64,000 nucleotides of DNA from G965220305 sp965220305 (GTDB taxonomy: Bacteria; Chloroflexota; Dehalococcoidia; Lucifugimonadales; UBA3495): the NCBI GenBank assembly GCA_965220305.1, contig OZ244817.1, positions 2,728,001 to 2,792,000 on the forward strand, written 5' to 3'. Numbering within the stretch: the stretch's first letter is position 1; each line of letters starts with the position of its first letter. The notes beneath the pieces are model-generated. The model did not search any database. It was not told the origin of the DNA and saw only the letters and a program-made list of their open reading frames with translations. Shown piece by piece: positions 8,977-17,374 of this stretch. The translations under genes were made by a program, and so were the position numbers.

Positions 8977-9216
8977 CTATTCGTAGTCGGGGTCGGGCAT
9001 GGCTAACCAGCAGGTTACCAGGCTGGCCCGCGCCTCCCGGTCAATCTCATCTTGCAGTTGGGTGAAGGGAGTCTCCGGGGCTTCCTCCCAATAGTCTTCC
9101 GGGGGGACCGAACCAAGGTGTACGGGCATCTGACGTTGCAATTCCAGCAGGTCGTGGACCCGGTTATTCAGGGTCAATAGCCTGGTGAGGGCGGCGTATT
9201 GAGCGCTACTATTCAT
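8977..9216 (-). CDS. Hypothetical small helical protein
   Basis: 79 residues, ATG at 9216 with GGAGGA about 12 bp upstream. The sequence is acidic and helical (LTRLLTLNNRVHDLLELQRQM), with no cysteines in motifs and no membrane segment. It begins 46 bp after the nrdR stop codon on the same strand, suggesting co-transcription. Function unknown. Confidence 0.5.
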   Translation of the reverse strand: MNSSAQYAALTRLLTLNNRVHDLLELQRQMPVHLGSVPPEDYWEEAPETPFTQLQDEIDREARASLVTCWLAMPDPDYE

Positions 9217-9261
9217 TACTGGTGGATTCTCCTCCTAGCGTTGCGGACTGCCTGCCTCGAA

Positions 9262-9825
9262 TTAGTGACCGTCGCTACCGTTGACCAGCGGCTCCCTCGG
9301 CAATGCCGGCTTGGAGCTGCTGCGACGCCGCGCCCTCCGACTGCGCCCGGTCTGAGCTTCGGAAAAGGCCAACCTCGGACTGCTTTCCCGGAGATCGTTG
9401 ACCGCCTGCTCGAAACTCTCAATATCCTGGAAGTCTCGATACACGCTGGCGAAGCGGATGTAGGCCACCCGGTCCAGGTGTTGCAGCCGTTCCATCACCA
9501 TTTCACCGATGACGTTGGAAGGCACTTCTCCTTGTCCCAGATGTTGTAGCTCGGCCTCAATATCCTCCACCATCTTTTCAATCGTGCGCGAGGTTATGGG
9601 GCGCTTGGCGCAGGCCTTGCGGATCCCACTGACCAGCTTCTCACGGTTGAATTCCTCCCTCCTACTATCCCGTTTTGAGACCATCAGCGCCGTCGACTGT
9701 AATCGCTCGTAGGTGGTGAACCGCACCTTGCAGTTGAGGCATTCGCGCCGACGGCGGATGCCGGACTCAACCTCCCGGGAGTCGGTCACCTTGGAATCGG
9801 TATGCCCACAGTTAGGACAGCGCAT
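9262..9825 (-). CDS. nrdR: Transcriptional repressor NrdR
   Basis: 187 residues from the ATG at 9825 (MRCPNCGHTDSKVTDSR); an in-frame GTG four codons upstream is an alternative. The N-terminal zinc ribbon (CPNC...CLNC with RRRRECLNCKVRFTTYER) is essentially the family consensus, and an ATP-cone follows (VSKRDSRREEFNREKLVSGIRKACAKRPI). NrdR senses ATP/dATP and represses ribonucleotide reductase genes; its presence near nrdJ fits. The C-terminus (RSRRARRRSSSKPALPREP) is a basic extension beyond the usual length. Confidence 0.96.
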   Translation of the reverse strand: MRCPNCGHTDSKVTDSREVESGIRRRRECLNCKVRFTTYERLQSTALMVSKRDSRREEFNREKLVSGIRKACAKRPITSRTIEKMVEDIEAELQHLGQGEVPSNVIGEMVMERLQHLDRVAYIRFASVYRDFQDIESFEQAVNDLRESSPRLAFSEAQTGRSRRARRRSSSKPALPREPLVNGSDGH

Positions 9826-9871
9826 GGCATTTATCACTTTCTTATATTTTTTTTAAAACTTTAAGAAAAAT

Positions 9872-9949
9872 ACTACATGCTGTAGTTCTGTTATTGTAAA
9901 CCACAATTTGTAGTTTGGGACAGTATAGTCCCCGCAAGGATTTTGTCAA
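9872..9949 (-). promoter_or_regulatory. nrdR promoter with two NrdR-box-like palindromes
   Basis: Reading the minus strand: TTGACA (9944-9949), 16-bp spacer, TATACT (9922-9927), then ACTACAAATTGTGGT (9900-9914) over the expected start site and ACTACAGCATGTAGT (9872-9886) further down. The two boxes share ACTACA...TGTRGT and are 28 bp apart centre to centre. NrdR boxes in other bacteria are about 16-bp imperfect palindromes in tandem, so autoregulation is the likely reading; the sites do not match the published consensus exactly. Confidence 0.65.
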
Positions 9950-10307
9950 TACTCTTGACGGGGTCTAGTTTGCCAGAACTGCGGTTTCCGGGTGATTTAC
10001 CCTTGGCCGGAAGCTAGAGTTGACCGGCGCCAGCTACTCTTTTTTGCGGGAACTCTCGGAGTCCCCGCCCCGGCCCACGCCGAGGCGACGTTCCCTTGGG
10101 AGACACAAAACCAGGCTATCACCCCGTCATCCCGGCGCAGGCTGGAATCCAGGGGTGAGGGGCCTGCGCTGCTCGGGAATTCCATGCCCCTCTCTCCGCG
10201 CCGGATGACGACTGAAACACCCGGTGTCCCAATGCCGCCCGCTTGAATCCATGCGGCGGGTTGTGCCACTATTGGAGCCTACTTAGACCGCAGCAGAGGA
10301 CTACTAC
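9950..10307. repeat. Intergenic region with dispersed palindrome
   Basis: No gene is supported. The imperfect palindrome ATCCCGGCGCAGGCTGGAAT at 10129-10148, with the flanks GTC and CCAGGGGTG, is a member of the dRS3-like family found at several other gaps in this window. The rest shows no recognisable RNA gene or terminator. Confidence 0.55.
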
Positions 10308-11207
10308 ATGTGGGTGCTGTTGGCGCTGGGCAGCGCTGTGTGCTTTGGTTTCGTCAGCGTTGTGGACAAACGCATACTGGACCACCACCTGCGGGGGGTG
10401 GCCGCCCTGTATCTCTGGATTGCCCTGCTGTTGACCTTTTACGGGGTCGCCGTGCTGCTGGTGGTGGGCGTACCGGAGAGCGCATCCCGCGAGGCGTTGG
10501 CCGTGGCCGTGGCCTCCGGACTGACCACGGGCGTTGGCTTGGCCCTGATGTTCCTGGGGCTGAAGCGGGAGGAAGCCTCCCGGGCCATCGCCATTACCCA
10601 AATTTATCCGGTGGTGGTGGCGGTGCTGGCGGTGCTGTTCCTGGGAGAGACCCTGGCTCCCTTGCAGTGGGCGGCCATCGCCCTGGTGGTGTTGGGAACC
10701 ATGCTCATTTCCCTGCGGGGAGATTCGGCCCAGGGGTTGCTCCTGCCAACCAAGGGGACTCCTCTGCTGCTGGGGGCCGGCCTGGGGTTGGGCCTGGGGT
10801 TTTTCGCCGCCAAGTACGCCCTGGCAGACCTGCCGGTGGCGACGGTGTTCGCCCTGCAGCAGTTGGGGGTGGCGCTGGTATTCAGCCTGTTCGCCCGACC
10901 CCGGGTGTGGCGGCAGTTGCTCTTCACCTTGAGGAATCGCAATTCCCTGGCCCTGCTGGTAGTTGGCGAGGGCATCCTGCCCATAGTGGCCATTGCCCTG
11001 GGGCTGCTGGCTACCAGTTTGGGCCCGGTATCCCTGGTGACGGCTTTCCTGGCCACCCGACCCCTGTTCCTGTTCATAGTTGCCACCCTGCTGAGCAGTT
11101 CCCGATGGCGGGTCATGGAGGAATCGTTGACGCGGAAAGCCCTGGCCCTCAAGTTCGTGTCCATCGTCATGATTATCGTGGGAGTGGGGGCCCTGGGGCT
11201 TGGTTGA
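10308..11207 (+). CDS. EamA/DMT family transporter
   Basis: 299 residues made almost entirely of ten hydrophobic segments in two similar halves, the arrangement of the drug/metabolite transporter superfamily. The end of the first half (EASRAIAITQIYPVVVAVLAVLFLGETLAPLQW) is the EamA signature with the conserved proline and G-E. The inner-membrane exporter's substrate cannot be read from sequence; relatives move amino acids or nucleobase derivatives. It is transcribed alone, divergent from nrdR. Confidence 0.85.
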   Translation: MWVLLALGSAVCFGFVSVVDKRILDHHLRGVAALYLWIALLLTFYGVAVLLVVGVPESASREALAVAVASGLTTGVGLALMFLGLKREEASRAIAITQIYPVVVAVLAVLFLGETLAPLQWAAIALVVLGTMLISLRGDSAQGLLLPTKGTPLLLGAGLGLGLGFFAAKYALADLPVATVFALQQLGVALVFSLFARPRVWRQLLFTLRNRNSLALLVVGEGILPIVAIALGLLATSLGPVSLVTAFLATRPLFLFIVATLLSSSRWRVMEESLTRKALALKFVSIVMIIVGVGALGLG

Positions 11208-11282
11208 GCGGCTGACGCCGGGGTATGGACTTCTCGCCGGCTGGTTGAATCAGGGCCGGACCGGGGAAGGCTTGGGGAGAAA

Positions 11283-11933
11283 TCAGGGGGGAGCCGGTTC
11301 CTTGACGCCTTCGGCCCCGGCCAGGGGCTTGAGCTTGAGGCTGAGGTAGTGGCTGAGGCCCACCAGGATGGGCAGCGCCAGGCAGTAACCCGCGATGGGC
11401 AGGGGGTAGCCCCTGGGCCAGCCCACCACTGGGAGGGAGTACGTTACGGGCCAGGCCGACAGGAAGATTGTGAGGATGTAGTAGAAGGCCAGCGCCTTGG
11501 TGGTGCTTCTGGTCAGGTATAGGACCAGCAGCCCGGGCAGTATCAGCGGAATTGCCGCGTAGGGCGCCAGGGCCAACAGGACTCCCGCTGCCGGGGCGGC
11601 CCCCCGACCTCCCCGTCCCAGGAGAAACAGGGGCCAGTTGTGACCGGCCACCACCGCGAGCCCGGCTAGCATCGGGGCCGACAGGGAGTTGTCCAGGTTC
11701 TGGGCCATCAGGACGACCAGGGCGCCCTTGGCCACGTCGATGGTCCCCACCGCGAAGCCCAGCCGCCGACCCAGCAAGCGGGCGGCGTTGGCGGCCCCGG
11801 CGTTGCGGTCTCCCAGGAGTCGGATGTCCCGGTGCCGCAGCACCCGCACGGCCAGGTAGGCGGTGGGAATGCTGCCGACCAGGTAGGACAGCAGGGCGAT
11901 GCCCAGCCAACTGAGGATGTGGGGGGGAACCAT
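11283..11933 (-). CDS. plsY: Acyl-phosphate:glycerol-3-phosphate acyltransferase PlsY
   Basis: 216 residues with several membrane segments and the three short PlsY motifs: SYLVGSIPTAYL, the GDRNAGAANAARLLG loop, and GHNWPLFLLGRGGRGAAPA, where the usual GKG is G-R-G. PlsY transfers the acyl group from acyl-phosphate to glycerol-3-phosphate, the first step of phospholipid synthesis. The ATG at 11933 is used; a GTG one codon earlier is equally possible. It lies just downstream of ilvE on the same strand (28 bp). Confidence 0.85.
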   Translation of the reverse strand: MVPPHILSWLGIALLSYLVGSIPTAYLAVRVLRHRDIRLLGDRNAGAANAARLLGRRLGFAVGTIDVAKGALVVLMAQNLDNSLSAPMLAGLAVVAGHNWPLFLLGRGGRGAAPAAGVLLALAPYAAIPLILPGLLVLYLTRSTTKALAFYYILTIFLSAWPVTYSLPVVGWPRGYPLPIAGYCLALPILVGLSHYLSLKLKPLAGAEGVKEPAPP

Positions 11934-11961
11934 CACCTAAAACGCTGGGCGACGGCGGGGG

Positions 11962-12927
11962 TTACACTTTGACCAGGCGGGGCGAAGCGGCGGTGCACCA
12001 GTGCTGGAACTTGGGGTTGCGCCCCACCACAATGTCGAAGTACATCTTCTGCAGCTTGCTGGATATGGGGCCGGCCTCGCCGTCGGCGATGGGCCGGTTG
12101 TCCAGTTCCACCACCGGCGTCAGGTGGGCCGCCGTACCGGTGAGGAAGACCTCGTCAGCCAGGTAAAGCTCGCTGCGGTCAACGGTGCGCTCCAACACGT
12201 CCAGGCCCAACTCGCTCTGGGCTAACTGCATGATGGTATCCCGGGTAATGCCCGGCAGCACGTTGTCTTCCAAGGAAGTGGTAATCAGACGCCCACCGGC
12301 CACCATGAACAGGTTCTCTCCCGAACCCTCGCAGACGTGGCCGTCGTGGTTGAGGATGATGGCCTCATCGAAGCCGGCCATGGTGGCCTCGGTCTTGGCC
12401 AGGATGCTGTTGACGTAGATGCCGGAAATTTTCAGCCGCGCCGGAATCATGGGGTCGTCCACCCGCCGCCAGGAGGAGGTGCAGCAGCGCAGGGTATCGG
12501 AACCCAGGTAGTTGCCGAAGGGCACCGTTATCAGGGCGAAGTCGCTGGCCAGTTCCTGGAGCTTCAGGTTGGCCACCAGCTCGGCGCTCTTGTAGGCCAG
12601 GGGCCGGATGTAGATGTCCTGCCGGTGTCCGTTCAACTCCACCAGTTCCACCGTGATGCGGCACAGGTCGTCCGCCGTATAGGGGATGTCCAGCATCAGC
12701 AGGCGGCAGCCGCGCAGCAGCCTCTCGTAGTGCTCCCGCAGCCGGAAGATGTTGACCACACCCTGCTCTTCATTCCAGTTGCCCCGGATACCTTCGAAAA
12801 CGCCGGTGCCGTAGTGGAGGGCGTGGGTCATGATGTTGACGTTGGCATCCTTCAGGAGTACGAACTCCCCGCGGAAAAAGGCTTGCAGTCCCTGGTTGGG
12901 GTTGGACGTGGATTGACCGGTACTCAC
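11962..12927 (-). CDS. ilvE: Branched-chain amino acid aminotransferase
   Basis: 321 residues, fold type IV PLP transaminase. The start resembles IlvE (FFRGEFVLLKDANVNIMTHALHYGTGVFEGIRG), the PLP lysine lies in ARLKISGIYVNSILAKTEA, and the phosphate/PLP cup EGSGENLFMV with VLPGITRDTI follows. It interconverts leucine, isoleucine and valine with their keto acids. Start codon GTG at 12927. A minus-strand promoter-like sequence is at 12958-12987. Confidence 0.93.
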   Translation of the reverse strand: MSTGQSTSNPNQGLQAFFRGEFVLLKDANVNIMTHALHYGTGVFEGIRGNWNEEQGVVNIFRLREHYERLLRGCRLLMLDIPYTADDLCRITVELVELNGHRQDIYIRPLAYKSAELVANLKLQELASDFALITVPFGNYLGSDTLRCCTSSWRRVDDPMIPARLKISGIYVNSILAKTEATMAGFDEAIILNHDGHVCEGSGENLFMVAGGRLITTSLEDNVLPGITRDTIMQLAQSELGLDVLERTVDRSELYLADEVFLTGTAAHLTPVVELDNRPIADGEAGPISSKLQKMYFDIVVGRNPKFQHWCTAASPRLVKV

Positions 12928-12957
12928 GGCGGGCCTCTTTTCAACAGATTCGGCTAG

Positions 12958-12987
12958 ATTATAATCGGCTTACCTTCCCGAACACAA
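12958..12987 (-). promoter_or_regulatory. Putative ilvE promoter
   Basis: On the minus strand TTGTGT (12982-12987), 18-bp spacer and TATAAT (12958-12963), about 30 bp upstream of the ilvE GTG. The -10 is a consensus match, the -35 is weak. Confidence 0.5.
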
Positions 12988-13330
12988 GGCGTCAACTCCG
13001 GCGGCCAGGGTATTTCGATTCTCCAGGTAGGGACAAATTTGCCCTGCCGGGCAGCCCGCCACCCCCACCGTCATTCCGGCGTAGAGCCTGCCCCCTTGCA
13101 GAAGGGGGCCGTAATCCAGGGGTGGGAGCCGGCGTTAGCCGGAGACTTCAGACCCTTCACTCCGCTCAGGGTGACAGGTGACAATCGAAAGACCCTGCTC
13201 CGGCGGCGGGGTATTGCGACTGTCGCCGTTCCGCCCTGCCAAGGTATCAAGCTGCGCCAAACAATTGCCAAGCCACACCGCTAGTTGCACAATGAGGCGG
13301 TGGGCGTGGACTCCTCGGTAACATGGACTA
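12988..13330. repeat. Intergenic region with a disrupted palindromic repeat
   Basis: No gene is supported. At 13069-13126 a copy of the dispersed element is interrupted: CGTCATTCCGGCG and the closing TAATCCAGGGGTGGGAG are separated by a small hairpin (GCCCCCTTGCAGAAGGGGGC). Near 13150, CCCTTCACTCCGCTCAGGGTGAC resembles the arms seen again at 57.3 kb. Confidence 0.5.
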
Positions 13331-13996
13331 ATGGGAGAATTCCGTAAGATAGCAATGGCAGCCCTGGGACTGGTTGCGCTGGGCTTGGTCATAGCGGCGG
13401 TGGCGCTGCTGGCCCGTGGCGACGGGAACGCGCCCATCCAGGTGCTGCCTCCGGGGCCGGCAGAGGCTCCGCCCGCCGAGGGGCCGGGGGTCGGCGCGGG
13501 ACTGCCGGAGACGCTGCCGCCACCCCCAATGCGGGTCTACGTCGCCGGAGCGGTGCTCAGCCCCGACGTGTACGCGTTGCCGCCCGGCGCCCGGCTGAAG
13601 GAGGCCCTGCAGGCCGCCGGAGGCCCCACCGAGGACGCCGACCTGACCGCCGTGAACCTTGCCCTTAGGGTGCGGGACGAAGCTTACTACTTTATCCCCA
13701 GGGTTGGCGAAAACCCGCCAAGCGTGGCGTCGCCGTTGAATGGCCCCGAAGCCCCCGGGCCGTCCGCAGCCTCGGGCTCCGGCCCACCGCCGGGCGGCCC
13801 CATCGACCTGAACCAGGCTTCCGTCAATGACCTGGAAAACCTGCCCGGCATCGGCCCGGTCAAAGCCCAGGCCATCGTGGACTACCGGGAGGGCAACGGC
13901 GGGTTCCAGTCGGTGGAGGAGATCACCAGCGTTTCCGGCATCGGCCCGGCCACCTACCAGAGAATAAAAGACCTGGTCACCGTGGTCGCCAAGTAG
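13331..13996 (+). CDS. comEA: Competence protein ComEA, DNA-binding
   Basis: 221 residues: one N-terminal membrane anchor (MAALGLVALGLVIAAVALLA), a proline-rich spacer, an SLBB-like domain (MRVYVAGAVLSPDVYALPPGARLKEALQAAGGP, about 72-104) and a C-terminal pair of helix-hairpin-helix motifs (NLPGIGPVKAQAIVDYR and SVSGIGPATYQRIKDL). This is the ComEA layout: a membrane-tethered protein that binds incoming double-stranded DNA. It is followed after 9 bp by comEC, its usual partner, so the two are almost certainly one operon. Confidence 0.93.
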   Translation: MGEFRKIAMAALGLVALGLVIAAVALLARGDGNAPIQVLPPGPAEAPPAEGPGVGAGLPETLPPPPMRVYVAGAVLSPDVYALPPGARLKEALQAAGGPTEDADLTAVNLALRVRDEAYYFIPRVGENPPSVASPLNGPEAPGPSAASGSGPPPGGPIDLNQASVNDLENLPGIGPVKAQAIVDYREGNGGFQSVEEITSVSGIGPATYQRIKDLVTVVAK

Positions 13997-14005
13997 GAAC
14001 GGGCG

Positions 14006-16504
14006 ATGACTCTGCCGTTGCTGGTGGCCGCGTGGCTGGTGGGCCTGATGCTGGGTTTTCGTTGGGACGTGGACCCGCTGCCCCTGTTCCTGCTGGCGTC
14101 GGCTGCCCTGCCCCTGGCTGTTCTGCTGCGGCTGCTGGGCCGGGCCTGGTGGCCCCCGCTGCTGGTTATGGCGCTGTTGCTGGGAATGGCGCGGGTGGCG
14201 GCTTTCGACCCGCATTCCCCGCCGTTGATTGCCCAGGATGCCCGGGAGGTGTCCCTACGGGGTCGGGTTGACGGCGACCCGGAGGCCACCGGCCAGCGCA
14301 TAAAGTTCGTGCTGGCCGTTGCCCAACTCGACCGGGGCGACGGCTGGCAGGATGTGAGGGGACGGGCGTTGGTCTACGCCGAACCTCCGCCGTACTTCGT
14401 GGAAGAATTGGTCCGGCGTCCTCCCTACTTCCGATACGGGGATGTCCTGCTGTTGGAAGGGGCCTGGCAGCTACCCCAACCCGTTGACGACTTCGACTAT
14501 CCCGCTTACCTGGATAGCCAGGGCATATCCGGGGTTGTCTGGCCCAGGCGTGTGGAATGGCTATCCCAGGAAGAGGGCATCCGGTGGCTGGGCCGGGTCT
14601 ACAGCCTGCGGCATCGGCTGGCCGATTCCCTGGAGTTATCCCTGCCAGCGCCCCATGCCGAGCTGGCCCAGGCCCTATTGCTGGGGCTTCGGGAGCAGTT
14701 GCCCGATTCGCTGGTGGATGACTTCCGCCGCACCGGCGTTTCCCACCTGCTGGCTATATCCGGCCTGCATGTGGGCGTGTTGCTGGCGCTGAGTCTGGGG
14801 GGCTCGACCGCCCTGGCGGGGAGACGCCATCGGGTATACCTGCTGCTGCCCCTGGCGTTACTGTGGCTGTATGCCCTGGTCAGCGGACTGCCTCCCTCGG
14901 TGGTACGCGCCGCCATTATGGGCAGCGTATACCTGGTGGCCCTGGCCCTGGGACGTCCCAATAGCGCATTGCCGGCGTTGGCCCTAGGCGCGGCGGTGAT
15001 GACCGCCCTTGACCCGCTGCTGCTGGAACGCATCGCCTTTCAACTCAGCTTCGCCGCAGTTGCGGGCATCATCCTGGCCTTGCCCTGCCAGGCCAGGTTG
15101 TCGGCGGCCATCACCGAAGGCGCAGCCCCCGCCACTGGCTGGATGACGTTGTGGCCCAGGTACTTGATGGGTTGGGTCGCCTCCGCCCTGGTGGTATCCG
15201 TGGTGGCAACCCTGGCGACCCTGCCGTTGGTGGCCCTCAATTTCCAGGCTATTCCCATCCTGGGCATACCGACAACCATCTTGGCGCTGCCCGCGCTGCC
15301 CTTCGTACTGCTCGGGAGCATGGCCGCGGCATTGGCCGGTCTGGTCCACCCCCTGCTGGGGGTAGTGGCCGGCTGGGTCGCCTGGGCCCCGTTGTCGTAC
15401 CTGCTGGGCCTGGTCTCCTGGCCCGCCGAAGGTCTGACCCGGACCCTGCCCGGTGATTGGGTGGACGCTCCCCTGGTCTGGGGCTGGTACCTGGCCCTGG
15501 GCGGGTTGTTATTGCTGCCCCGTCGCTGGAGTCGTTTACTTGGCTGGCTGCGTGGGTCGTGGCCCGGGCCGGGCCGACCGGCGGGGGGGCCGGCCCGGGC
15601 AGCGGCTCCCGACGGCCCCACGTTGATGGTTCTTGGCGTCACCCTGGCGCTGGCGGCGTCGGGGATAGCCCTATGGGTGCAGCTATTGGGCGGGCCTGAT
15701 GGCCGGCTGCACGTCCATTTTTTCGACGTGGGCCAGGGGGACAGCTTCCTGGTAGTCACTCCCGGGGGCCGGCAGGTCCTGATAGACGGCGGGCCGGAAT
15801 TGGACAGCGCCACCCGGGCCTTGGGCAGAGTCCTCCCCTTCACCGACCGCAGCCTGGACCTGGTGGTGCTGACCCACATCGACGCCGACCACGTCCGCGG
15901 CCTGCTGGACACGCTGGAACGTTACCGGGTTGAGGCGGTGTTGGCCGGAAGCGTGGACCAGGAAAGTCCCTTCTATCCCCGGTGGCGGGCCGCCCTGGAC
16001 CGGGCAGGCCCGGAACTTTTGCAGGTTGCTGCGGGATACAGTCTGGCCCTGGACCAAGACTTGTACCTGCAAGTTTTACACCCTCCGGCTCCCCGGGAAG
16101 GAAGAGCATTCTCGCAGCGGAATAACAACGGCGTGGTGCTGCGCCTGGTCTACCGGAACATGAGCATTCTGTTTACCGCGGACATTGAAGCTGAGGCGGA
16201 AGGGTATTTGGCGGCCCAGGGCCGGACAATTGCCAGCCGGGTGTTGAAGGCGGCCCATCACGGCAGCAAGACCTCGACCACCAGCGGTTTTCTGAAGCGG
16301 GTTGACCCCTCAGTGGCCGTTATCTCCGCCGGCGCGGCTAATGCCTACGGCCATCCCCATCCGGAGGTGCTGGCCCGGTTGACGGAGGCGGTGGGCCCGT
16401 CGCGGGTCTACCAGACGGCGGCGTGCGGGGACATCGAGTTCATCAGCGACGGCCACGGTCTTTGGGTAAAGACGGACCGCCCAGGCTGTCGCCCGGGGGA
16501 ATAG
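14006..16504 (+). CDS. comEC: DNA internalization channel ComEC/Rec2
   Basis: 832 residues, full length. An N-terminal DUF4131-type region is followed by the multi-pass competence domain (RRTGVSHLLAISGLHVGVLLALSLGG near residue 245) and a C-terminal metallo-beta-lactamase-like domain from about 570 (HFFDVGQGDSFLVVTPGG, LTHIDADHVRGL, KAAHHGSKTST). The metal motif HxDxDH is intact, so the domain may be an active nuclease that degrades the non-transforming strand. With ComEA it indicates capacity for DNA uptake, although no type IV pilus genes are visible here. Confidence 0.94.
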   Translation: MTLPLLVAAWLVGLMLGFRWDVDPLPLFLLASAALPLAVLLRLLGRAWWPPLLVMALLLGMARVAAFDPHSPPLIAQDAREVSLRGRVDGDPEATGQRIKFVLAVAQLDRGDGWQDVRGRALVYAEPPPYFVEELVRRPPYFRYGDVLLLEGAWQLPQPVDDFDYPAYLDSQGISGVVWPRRVEWLSQEEGIRWLGRVYSLRHRLADSLELSLPAPHAELAQALLLGLREQLPDSLVDDFRRTGVSHLLAISGLHVGVLLALSLGGSTALAGRRHRVYLLLPLALLWLYALVSGLPPSVVRAAIMGSVYLVALALGRPNSALPALALGAAVMTALDPLLLERIAFQLSFAAVAGIILALPCQARLSAAITEGAAPATGWMTLWPRYLMGWVASALVVSVVATLATLPLVALNFQAIPILGIPTTILALPALPFVLLGSMAAALAGLVHPLLGVVAGWVAWAPLSYLLGLVSWPAEGLTRTLPGDWVDAPLVWGWYLALGGLLLLPRRWSRLLGWLRGSWPGPGRPAGGPARAAAPDGPTLMVLGVTLALAASGIALWVQLLGGPDGRLHVHFFDVGQGDSFLVVTPGGRQVLIDGGPELDSATRALGRVLPFTDRSLDLVVLTHIDADHVRGLLDTLERYRVEAVLAGSVDQESPFYPRWRAALDRAGPELLQVAAGYSLALDQDLYLQVLHPPAPREGRAFSQRNNNGVVLRLVYRNMSILFTADIEAEAEGYLAAQGRTIASRVLKAAHHGSKTSTTSGFLKRVDPSVAVISAGAANAYGHPHPEVLARLTEAVGPSRVYQTAACGDIEFISDGHGLWVKTDRPGCRPGE

Positions 16505-16603
16505 GGCCGGCAAAGTCATGTATACTTACTTGAGGGACACCCAGTCGCCCCGGGAAGGATGAGTCCCCCGGAATCTGAAGTTAAAGCGGAGACAGTGTAA
16601 ACC

Positions 16604-17326
16604 TTGGATAGGGCAGACGGCCGCCCCTGGGACCAGCCCAGGCCAACCACCATCATCGCGGGCTACCAGAGTTTCGCCGAGGGCTCGGCGTGGATCGAGA
16701 CCGGACAGACCCGGGTCCTCTGCGCCGCTTCCCTGGAGGAGCGGGTACCCCCTTTCCTGCGGGGCCAGGGCCAGGGGTGGGTGACCGCCGAATACGAAAT
16801 GCTGCCCCGTTCCACCAGCACCCGCAGCGCCCGGGACCGGGCCAGCGGGCGCGTCAGCGGGCGCTCCCAGGAAATCCAGCGCCTCATTGGGAGGTCCCTG
16901 CGGGCCGTCACCGATCTGGAAGCCCTGGGCGAGCGCACTGTCTATATCGATTGCGACGTGATTCAGGCCGACGGCGGGACTCGCACCGCCGCCATCACCG
17001 GGGCCTATGTGGCGCTGCACCAGGCGATGCAGGTCTTGTTGGACCATCGGGTCATTCGGAGGTCCCCCCTGCGCGTCCCGGTAGCTGCGGTCAGCGTCGG
17101 ACTGGTGGATGGCGAGCTTCTGCTGGACCTGTGCTACGAAGAGGACTTCCGCGCCCAGGTAGACTTCAACGTGGTGCTCACCGAGCGGGGCGAACTGGTG
17201 GAATTGCAGGGGGCCACCGAGGGAGTCCCCTTTGACCGGAATAAGGTGCCGGATATTCTGGCCCTGGCCTTCCGGGGCGCCGAACCTCTCTTCCGCGCCC
17301 AGCGGGACGCCATCCGGCAACTCTAA
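16604..17326 (+). CDS. rph: Ribonuclease PH
   Basis: 240 residues with the RNase PH signatures GSAWIETGQTRVLCAAS, RSAR...GRSQEIQRLIGRSLRAV and the phosphate/active site DCDVIQADGGTRTAAITGAY. It is a 3'-5' phosphorolytic exonuclease that trims tRNA precursors. The start is TTG at 16604 with GGAG 12 bp before it; the usual N-terminal R-x-x-D-G-R context (RADGRPWDQPRPTTI) fits this start. A possible -10 (TATACT, 16521-16526) lies upstream. Confidence 0.93.
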   Translation: MDRADGRPWDQPRPTTIIAGYQSFAEGSAWIETGQTRVLCAASLEERVPPFLRGQGQGWVTAEYEMLPRSTSTRSARDRASGRVSGRSQEIQRLIGRSLRAVTDLEALGERTVYIDCDVIQADGGTRTAAITGAYVALHQAMQVLLDHRVIRRSPLRVPVAAVSVGLVDGELLLDLCYEEDFRAQVDFNVVLTERGELVELQGATEGVPFDRNKVPDILALAFRGAEPLFRAQRDAIRQL

Positions 17327-17374
17327 CTGGGGACCAGCGGCCCGCTACCGCCGTCCCCGCCCTTCGGTAGCAGG

